Source: Spirochaetaceae bacterium
Lineage (GTDB): Bacteria; Spirochaetota; Spirochaetia; Treponematales; Breznakiellaceae
Length of the DNA: 11,772 nt
Assembly: GCA_031273985.1 (NCBI GenBank)
Contig: JAISQV010000218.1
Span: 1 to 11,772, forward strand
Direction: 5' to 3'
Shown here: positions 7,615 through 11,772 of the stretch, piece by piece
How positions within the stretch are numbered: the first letter of the stretch is position 1
Layout of the letters: each line of letters opens with the position of its first letter
Notes under the pieces: generated by a model
The model's input: only the letters and a program-made list of their open reading frames with translations
The model's database searches: none
Told to the model about the DNA's origin: nothing
Made by a program: the position numbers and the translations under genes

Positions 7615-7926
7615 TCAAGGATCCTTCGCCAGCAATCCCGCGGGGAAGGAAATGGTCTTGAGGCGGGACTTTTCCCCGGAAAGCAGGGTGATGTCCCGCC
7701 GGGCGCAGCCGAGGAGCCCGGCAAAGAAGCGCAGCAGCTCGGCGTTGGCCTTGCCGTCCTCCGGCGCGGCGGCGATTCGTACCCTGAGGCGGTCCCCCTT
7801 GAGGCCGGCCAGCCCCGTAACTGACGCGCCGGGCTGAACCTTGAGGTCCAGCAGGGCCCGCTCCCCCTCGATCCGCAGGGCGGGGCTCAATTCCTGGGGA
7901 GCCAGTGAAGCTTTCCCGTTTTCCAT
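7615..7926 (-). CDS. yggU: YggU / UPF0235 (DUF167) family protein
   Basis: A 103-residue protein with the full DUF167 signature: KVQPGAS (29-35), APEDGKAN (54-61) and SGEKSRLK (83-90). The length is normal for this small, widely conserved cytosolic family, whose biochemical role is unknown. Its first 40 nt overlap the end of the upstream minus-strand gene, so the two are likely co-transcribed and perhaps translationally coupled. ATG at 7926 is chosen because GAGGGAG sits 10 nt before it. A TTG further in (7890-7888) overlaps the upstream TGA but has no room for a ribosome site. The gene converges on the lipoprotein operon terminator. The family call is firm. Confidence 0.92.
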   Translation of the reverse strand: MENGKASLAPQELSPALRIEGERALLDLKVQPGASVTGLAGLKGDRLRVRIAAAPEDGKANAELLRFFAGLLGCARRDITLLSGEKSRLKTISFPAGLLAKDP

Positions 7927-8471
7927 ACCAACGAAACTCCCTCAAAGGGTTTTGCCCCGTCCTTCCCCGGCTTCAGGGGCTCCAGAACCAGATTTGCCGT
8001 TGCCGCCGCGCGAAACCGAATCGCCGGGGCCGGCGTCAGGGCGGCTATCTCCCGCGCCGCCTCCCTTTCCGCGGGATCGCCCCCCGTGATAAAGGCGCAG
8101 AGGAGGGGCGGGTGGAAGAGGCTCCCCGTAGGCAGCGCCGCCGGATCCGGGGCGGGCTCCAGGGGGAGGCCCCAGAATACAAGGCCGCCGGGGCCCTCAT
8201 GGGAAGCCAGGGGGGGGCCGGCGCTGAAGCCCCCCGGAGCCCCCCTCCGCAGGGCGCGGGCCAGGGCGCTGAGTTCCCCCGCGCTGAGGGGCCCGGCTGA
8301 GGCCAGGGGAGCCGCCGGGGGAAAGGCCCAGACCTGGAGGGCAACGCCGCGCCCCAGCCCCGAGGCAAAGAGCCGGGCCTGCCAGTCCCGCAGCGCCGGG
8401 CGTATATCCCGGTGGGGAACCAGCGCCACAAAACGGAGGGGCCCGCCCTCGTATTGATCGGCCTTTACCAT
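7887..8471 (-). CDS. Conserved hypothetical protein, first gene of the YggU pair
   Basis: A 194-residue Ala/Pro/Leu-rich protein with no signal peptide or membrane segment, hence probably cytosolic. The opening RFVALVPHRD, followed by a W/F-P-P-A-x-P-L-A segment, vaguely recalls the start of 2H/LigT-like proteins, but no H-x-T/S catalytic pair is present, so no enzyme function is claimed. ATG at 8471 is the nearest start; the frame stays open upstream to 9467, but that stretch is antisense to the divergent gene. There is no Shine-Dalgarno sequence, and a perfect TATAAT lies 6-12 nt upstream of the ATG, which suggests a leaderless mRNA. It overlaps the YggU gene by 40 nt at its 3' end. Confidence 0.75.
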   Translation of the reverse strand: MVKADQYEGGPLRFVALVPHRDIRPALRDWQARLFASGLGRGVALQVWAFPPAAPLASAGPLSAGELSALARALRRGAPGGFSAGPPLASHEGPGGLVFWGLPLEPAPDPAALPTGSLFHPPLLCAFITGGDPAEREAAREIAALTPAPAIRFRAAATANLVLEPLKPGKDGAKPFEGVSLVWKTGKLHWLPRN

Positions 8472-8482
8472 GCGGGTATTAT
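8454..8482 (+). promoter_or_regulatory. Sigma70-like promoter for the divergent plus-strand gene
   Basis: TTGATC (8454-8459) and TATTAT (8477-8482) are separated by exactly 17 bp. Expected initiation about 7 nt downstream falls on or beside the ATG at 8490. The -35 box lies inside the coding sequence of the minus-strand gene, and the -10 overlaps the opposing -10. Confidence 0.6.
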
Positions 8483-8506
8483 AGAACAGATGAAGATAAA
8501 GACCAA
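8478..8506 (-). promoter_or_regulatory. Sigma70-like promoter for the minus-strand YggU pair
   Basis: Read on the minus strand, TTGGTC (8506-8501) and a perfect TATAAT (8483-8478) are spaced by 17 bp. Predicted initiation is near 8471, the A of the start codon. The -35 match is only 3 of 6; the -10 match is complete. Confidence 0.6.
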
Positions 8507-9275
8507 GATTTTGGCGGATCGCCTGGTGGCCCTGTTCTCCGGGTGGCCGGGGGTGGAGTGCGTCTCCCTCAACGAGGCGGCCATGCCGGACACCCTGGAT
8601 CCCTATTTTGCCCTGGTGCTGGATGTATTCTTCTCCGCGCCCATCCCCCCGCCGGAGGAACGCCGGGGGCTCTACGGGGAGGATGTGACGGCCTTTGAAA
8701 ATTCCAGCCATCACCTGAAAGACCGCTTCCTCATCGGGGATATGCCCGTCAGGGTGGAGTACAAATCCATAGCCCAGATCGAAGAACTGGCCTCCTACGC
8801 CGACACAAGGGCCGATTCCCTGTGGCTGATCAAGGATTCGGGGACTTACGGTTTCTACCGCCTCACCCAGGGGGAGGTTCTCTACCGGCGATCCGGCTGG
8901 ATAGACAAGGTTCGGGAACGGCTGCTGGCGGCGCAGGATGATTTTTGGGAGCGCCTCCGGGACGTGAACCAGTCGAAGATGGAACATTTTCTGAACGATC
9001 TCGGGGCGGCGCTCTACCAGGGGGATGATTTCTTCTCCCTCATCTCCGCCGCGGGTTTCATAAAACACGCGTGTCTCACCCTGTTCTGCGTCAACCGCCG
9101 CTTCGAGCCCTCCCACCGGGCCTACGGCGCCCAGGTGCTGGAACTGCCGGAACTTCCCGAATCCTTCGCCGCGCAGCTCGAAATTTTCCTGAGCCACCGG
9201 GAGGGGGGCGCTTCGGCGGAACGGCGTTACACCCTGGCAAAACTCATTGCCCGGGGGATCATCTCCCTCCCATGA
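8490..9275 (+). CDS. Hypothetical protein, possibly nucleotidyltransferase-like (DUF4037-like)
   Basis: A 261-residue soluble protein. ATG at 8490 is chosen because it gives a compact start (MKIKTKILADRL) without overlapping the divergent gene; earlier GTG/TTG codons in frame (8412, 8454) lie antisense inside that gene. No Shine-Dalgarno sequence precedes it, which agrees with a leaderless transcript. Landmarks are DTLDPYFALVLDVFF (about residues 34-48), GDMPVRVEYKS (about 83-93), DSGTYGFYRL, and a C-terminal LFCVNRRFEPSHRAY. The last resembles the substrate-side helices of DUF4037 nucleotidyltransferase-like proteins, and the first could be a degenerate D-x-D region. The canonical GS-x(n)-DxD motif is not intact, so activity is doubtful. 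The family link is tentative; the gene itself is convincing. Confidence 0.8.
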   Translation: MKIKTKILADRLVALFSGWPGVECVSLNEAAMPDTLDPYFALVLDVFFSAPIPPPEERRGLYGEDVTAFENSSHHLKDRFLIGDMPVRVEYKSIAQIEELASYADTRADSLWLIKDSGTYGFYRLTQGEVLYRRSGWIDKVRERLLAAQDDFWERLRDVNQSKMEHFLNDLGAALYQGDDFFSLISAAGFIKHACLTLFCVNRRFEPSHRAYGAQVLELPELPESFAAQLEIFLSHREGGASAERRYTLAKLIARGIISLP

Positions 9276-9287
9276 GGGCCAAGAATA

Positions 9288-9590
9288 TTTAACCACGGAA
9301 AACACGGACCACACGGAAAAAAGACAAAGGCAAGAGGAAGCGAAGAGAATATTGACCACAACGAGAGCGCAAAGAAAGAAGCAGGAGGAAGACCAAGACT
9401 TATACGAAGACGCACGAAGGAAGAAGGAGGGAAAGGCGAGGAACTCCAAAGGCCGCTTCCAGTCCATTCCTCCTCTGTACGCCTTCGTGCCATCCTTCCA
9501 CGCCTTTACTTTTCCTTAAACCGCAGTGGAAAAGTGTAAAATCTTCGTATATGTCTCTTCGTGCTCCTCTTGCGGTCTATGCGGTTATCC
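9288..9590. repeat. Purine/pyrimidine-biased inverted-repeat element, no gene
   Basis: This gene-free stretch starts TTTAACCACGGAAAACACGG and ends, read on the minus strand, GGATAACCGCATAGACCGCA, an imperfect terminal inverted repeat. The first half (to about 9450) is almost free of T; much of the second half is pyrimidine-rich. Internal perfect inverted repeats are TATACGAAGA (9401-9410) with 9542-9551 and GCACGAAGG (9412-9420) with 9482-9490, so the element could fold into a long hairpin. Its GC content and base use differ sharply from the genes on either side. From memory, similar AACCACGGA/CACGAAG-rich intergenic sequences recur in many bacteria; this could not be checked. It carries no transposase and no credible protein. 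Confidence 0.7.
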
Positions 9591-9637
9591 TACATTCTTA
9601 CAGAGTTTGCATCTTGCAGTCGCTTTTTGGAGGTTTT

Positions 9638-11314
9638 ATGCGCGAAACGCAACAAACTCCAGGCTTGTTGCTTGCCCATGCCGTCGATCTCATCAAGGCA
9701 TTCGTCCCCCGGCTTGCCGCAGCCCTGGCGCTTCTTTCCGCCTGCGAGACGGCCAGGCCGGCGGGCTTTCCCGCGCCGGGGGCCCTCTACGGCCTCTCCC
9801 CCGCAGCGGCGGCGGGGCGGCTCAGACCGGGGGAGGTTCTCCGCTACAGCTTCGACCCGCCGCTGAATATTGCCCCGGACCTTTCCCTGGAATTCGAATA
9901 CCAGCCGCCGGTTTCCGCTGCCGGGTGGAAGGCTCTGCTCAGCCTGGAAGACGGCTTTTCCGGCCCTTGGGAACTCCCGCCGGAGGCCTGGGGATTATCA
10001 CCCGGAGGCAACCGTTCCTACGCAACGCCCCTGCTGCCGGGCCGGCTCGAAGGTTTCAGCCTCGCCGCCGGGGAAGGCGCGGAGGGGGAGCTGCGGATCA
10101 CCGCCATCCGGCTGATTCCCCGGCGTTACGGCATCGATGCGACCTCCGGGAGACTCCGCCTGACCCCCTTCGTGTACCGGGACGCCGGGGGCCGCTTCAC
10201 CATAGAGCTCCCGGAGGCTTACCGCTTTTCCCGGCCCCCGGAACTGATACTCCGGGATTTCGGGGAGGCGGAACTGGACCTGGGAGGCCGCCGTTACGCA
10301 TACCGCCCGGCCCAGCCGGGGGAAGAGCGGCGCATCCCGCCGGGACTCCTCCGCCCGGAGGGGGCCCTCGCCCTTTACCCCTCCAGTTTTACGGCGCTGA
10401 TCCTCAGCCTGCCGGAGGCTCCCCCTTCGGCGCCCGGCCCGGCGTACTATCCGCCCGTTCCCCTGGATCCGGGCCTCATCCCCGGCAACCCCCGGGAAAG
10501 CTGGCGGGACGGGCGCGTAGAGGTCTTCCTCTGGGATGAATTCCCCGGAATCATCATCTTTGACACCGCCGATTACGAGGTACAGAACCGCCTCTTCAAG
10601 CGCCTCGCCTTTTTTGCGGAAAAGGCGGGGTACCGTTCCCGCCTGGTTCCCGACGCGGAGCTTGCGGGGCTCCACGGCTGGAACGCCCATGACTACAACG
10701 CCGGGGACCTGGCCGCCTTCTTTGAAGCCGCCCGGCAAAGCGGCTTTCCCCTCCTGCCGGAAGAGGCGGAACTGCGGGAACTGCTCCTCGCCTGCGGCGT
10801 GATCCGTCTTGCCGGAGGCGGCATAACGGGCGGCGAGGGGGCGGCGCTCTCCCTCTCGCGGGAATCCCCCGATTATCTGCGGCGGCGCTTCCTCGTGCAC
10901 GAATGTTACCACGGCCTCTATTTCATGGACCGGGATTTCCGGGACTTTGCCGCCCGGCGCTGGGAAGGTCTGGAGGATGAAGCCCGGCGCTTCTTCCGCT
11001 CCTACTTGGATTCCCAGCGCTACGATCAGGACTACCCCTACCTGGCGATCAATGAATTCATGGCCTACTGCCTCCAGCAACCCGCCGCCCAAGCGGGCCC
11101 TTACTTCGGAGAATCCCTGGCCCGGCAGATATACGCCAACTCTTGGCGCCGCGCCGTACTGCCCCCGGCCTCGCTCAACCCCGACGGAAGCAGGGCCTGG
11201 CCCAGCCTGGGGGACGCCTTTTCCCGGGAGGCCCGCGCCTTCTCGGAGTATGTATACCGCCGCTGGGGGTTCACCGCGGGAAGCATAGGCCGTTTCTCCC
11301 CCCAAGAGGGGTAA
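9638..11314 (+). CDS. Lipoprotein with HExxH zinc-metallopeptidase motif
   Basis: A 558-residue predicted lipoprotein. ATG at 9638 is supported by GGAGG (9629-9633) 4 nt upstream and by the signal sequence that follows; an earlier in-frame ATG at 9551 lies inside the repeat element. The signal peptide is long, with lipobox LSAC and cysteine 36. Residues about 50-290 look beta-rich and have no recognised family. The C-terminal half contains RFLVHECYHGLYFMD with an HExxH motif (H421, E422, H425) and, 48 residues after the second histidine, NEFMAY with E473, a plausible third zinc ligand as in gluzincins. A segment around residues 292-340 (WDEFPGIIIFDTADYEVQNR) is probably part of the catalytic region. 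This suggests an envelope-anchored metallopeptidase. Substrate unknown; family not identified. Confidence 0.85.
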   Translation: MRETQQTPGLLLAHAVDLIKAFVPRLAAALALLSACETARPAGFPAPGALYGLSPAAAAGRLRPGEVLRYSFDPPLNIAPDLSLEFEYQPPVSAAGWKALLSLEDGFSGPWELPPEAWGLSPGGNRSYATPLLPGRLEGFSLAAGEGAEGELRITAIRLIPRRYGIDATSGRLRLTPFVYRDAGGRFTIELPEAYRFSRPPELILRDFGEAELDLGGRRYAYRPAQPGEERRIPPGLLRPEGALALYPSSFTALILSLPEAPPSAPGPAYYPPVPLDPGLIPGNPRESWRDGRVEVFLWDEFPGIIIFDTADYEVQNRLFKRLAFFAEKAGYRSRLVPDAELAGLHGWNAHDYNAGDLAAFFEAARQSGFPLLPEEAELRELLLACGVIRLAGGGITGGEGAALSLSRESPDYLRRRFLVHECYHGLYFMDRDFRDFAARRWEGLEDEARRFFRSYLDSQRYDQDYPYLAINEFMAYCLQQPAAQAGPYFGESLARQIYANSWRRAVLPPASLNPDGSRAWPSLGDAFSREARAFSEYVYRRWGFTAGSIGRFSPQEG

Positions 11315-11511
11315 GGGAAGAGTGATAAGGGAGGAAGGATAAGAGGGATAAGTGAAGAAGGGGGGCCGAGCCCCCTACGCTCCAAAGGTTTTGGCTGCGC
11401 CAAAACGCTTTTCCGCTACCCCCAATGCGGGCTCCCCCGCGTGAGCGGGTTCTTCCCCGCAACGCCCCGTGCTCTCTCCCCGGCCTTCTCCCGGCGTCCG
11501 CGCTCCGCACA
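11315..11511. repeat. Intergenic region with three compact palindromes (REP-like)
   Basis: There is no gene between the metallopeptidase stop and the minus-strand nuclease stop. The first 50 nt are a purine-rich tract with GATAAG at 11324, 11338 and 11347. Three perfect hairpins follow: GGGGGC/GCCCCC (11361-11366/11370-11375), GTTTTGGC/GCCAAAAC (11388-11395/11399-11406) and CCCGC/GCGGG (11436-11440/11445-11449), with loops of 3, 3 and 4 nt. On the minus strand the first is followed by CTTCTTC, so it may serve as a weak terminator for the nuclease gene. Overall it resembles a repetitive extragenic palindrome cluster; copies elsewhere in the genome are not visible from here. Confidence 0.6.
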
Positions 11512-11772
11512 CTAAACGTGAAATTCTACCCAGCGGACCCGGCCTGACTGCACGGCGTCGCGGAGAAGTTTTTCCTGCGCGGACAGCGTTTTTACGGCGC
11601 CGCTTTTTACTTCGAGAAAGATTACTTCGCTGATGCGCTGCTGATTCATCCCCCGGAAAACCAGAAAGTCCACAGGTTTGCCTATGAAGCGGCAGTCGCC
11701 GGGATCGAAGGGAAAATGCGGCAGGAGCGGCGCGATCTGCTCCGAGACGAGGCCGCCCAACACGGAACGGGA
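11512..11772 (-). CDS. Endonuc_Holl-type nuclease (Holliday-resolvase related), 5' end cut off
   Basis: The last 86 codons of a minus-strand gene that continues past the right edge; there is no true start in view (the first Met-like codon, a GTG at 11763, reads as Val in SRSVLGG). The visible part matches Endonuc_Holl, endonucleases related to archaeal Holliday junction resolvases. Key features are SEQIAPLLPHFPFDP, the acidic residue in KPVDFLVF (codon 11668-11670), the E-V-K of FLEVKSG (the E-x-K of a PD-(D/E)xK active site), and the terminal R-D-A-x-x-x-G-R-V-R-W segment. Family members often start with a membrane helix, which would be outside the window. Probable DNA-junction or structure-specific nuclease; the stop is TAG at 11514-11512. 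Confidence 0.82.
   Translation of the reverse strand, partial: SRSVLGGLVSEQIAPLLPHFPFDPGDCRFIGKPVDFLVFRGMNQQRISEVIFLEVKSGAVKTLSAQEKLLRDAVQSGRVRWVEFHV

Noticed and set aside
7887..9467. A 526-codon open frame on the minus strand covering the YggU partner and the whole antisense of the plus-strand gene at 8490-9275
   Set aside because: Only the last 194 codons have coding character. The rest mirrors a credible gene on the other strand, and its start lies in the repeat element. High GC leaves antisense frames open.
9551..9637. Earlier ATG (9551) for the metallopeptidase lipoprotein
   Set aside because: It lies inside the inverted-repeat element, lacks a ribosome site and would bury the signal peptide; ATG 9638 has GGAGG at ideal spacing.
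9998..11305. A 435-codon minus-strand frame opposite the metallopeptidase gene
   Set aside because: It is Gly/Val/Glu-rich mirror coding of a GC-rich gene. The sense strand has the signal peptide, ribosome site and zinc motif.
1..11772. CRISPR array, tRNA, rRNA, phage or toxin-antitoxin module, and reverse transcriptase of a diversity-generating system
   Set aside because: No regularly spaced direct repeats, cloverleaf, rRNA sequence, integrase, or RT motif was found. The low-GC domain patches therefore have no local diversification enzyme to explain them.

Overview
The window most resembles a GC-rich spirochete of the Treponema group, particularly the gut and termite-associated treponemes. 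This is judged only from protein style: secreted lipoproteins built from Big-like and Ig-like repeats, a beta-helix protein with GG-x-I-x-x-N coils, and a conserved hypothetical pair beside a YggU-family gene. No rRNA, tRNA, phage, transposase or CRISPR is visible, so the taxonomy is an inference.

Layout. Positions 1-398 are a gene-free upstream region with a run of 23 C (105-127), followed by four stem-loops (147-362) that end 36 nt before the first start codon. A tight three-gene plus-strand cluster follows (399-7547): three modular lipoproteins of 1001, 505 and 860 residues, separated by 31 and 11 nt, each with a lipobox cysteine, and closed by a strong intrinsic terminator (7565-7600). 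Genes 1 and 3 share a roughly 93-residue 'GISG' Big-like module. Gene 1 ends in an Asp-box beta-propeller, gene 2 in a short right-handed beta-helix, and gene 3 in a PKD-like region plus a C-terminal domain with a DxNGNGxPD calcium-type loop. Together they look like a co-expressed set of surface or periplasmic binding proteins.

Next comes a minus-strand pair: a 194-residue uncharacterised protein overlapping a YggU/UPF0235 gene by 40 nt. It is divergent from a plus-strand gene whose protein resembles DUF4037-type nucleotidyltransferase-like proteins. The two divergent ATGs are only 18 bp apart, and two well-spaced sigma70-like promoters overlap there, so both transcripts may be leaderless.

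A roughly 300-bp purine-rich/pyrimidine-rich inverted-repeat element (9288-9590) follows. After it comes a lipoprotein with an HExxH metallopeptidase motif (9638-11314), an intergenic region with three compact palindromes, and the 3' part of an Endonuc_Holl-type (PD-(D/E)xK) nuclease gene on the minus strand, cut by the window edge.

The observations most worth following up are the poly-C tract with the structured region ahead of the lipoprotein operon, the leaderless-looking divergent promoter, and the inverted-repeat element.
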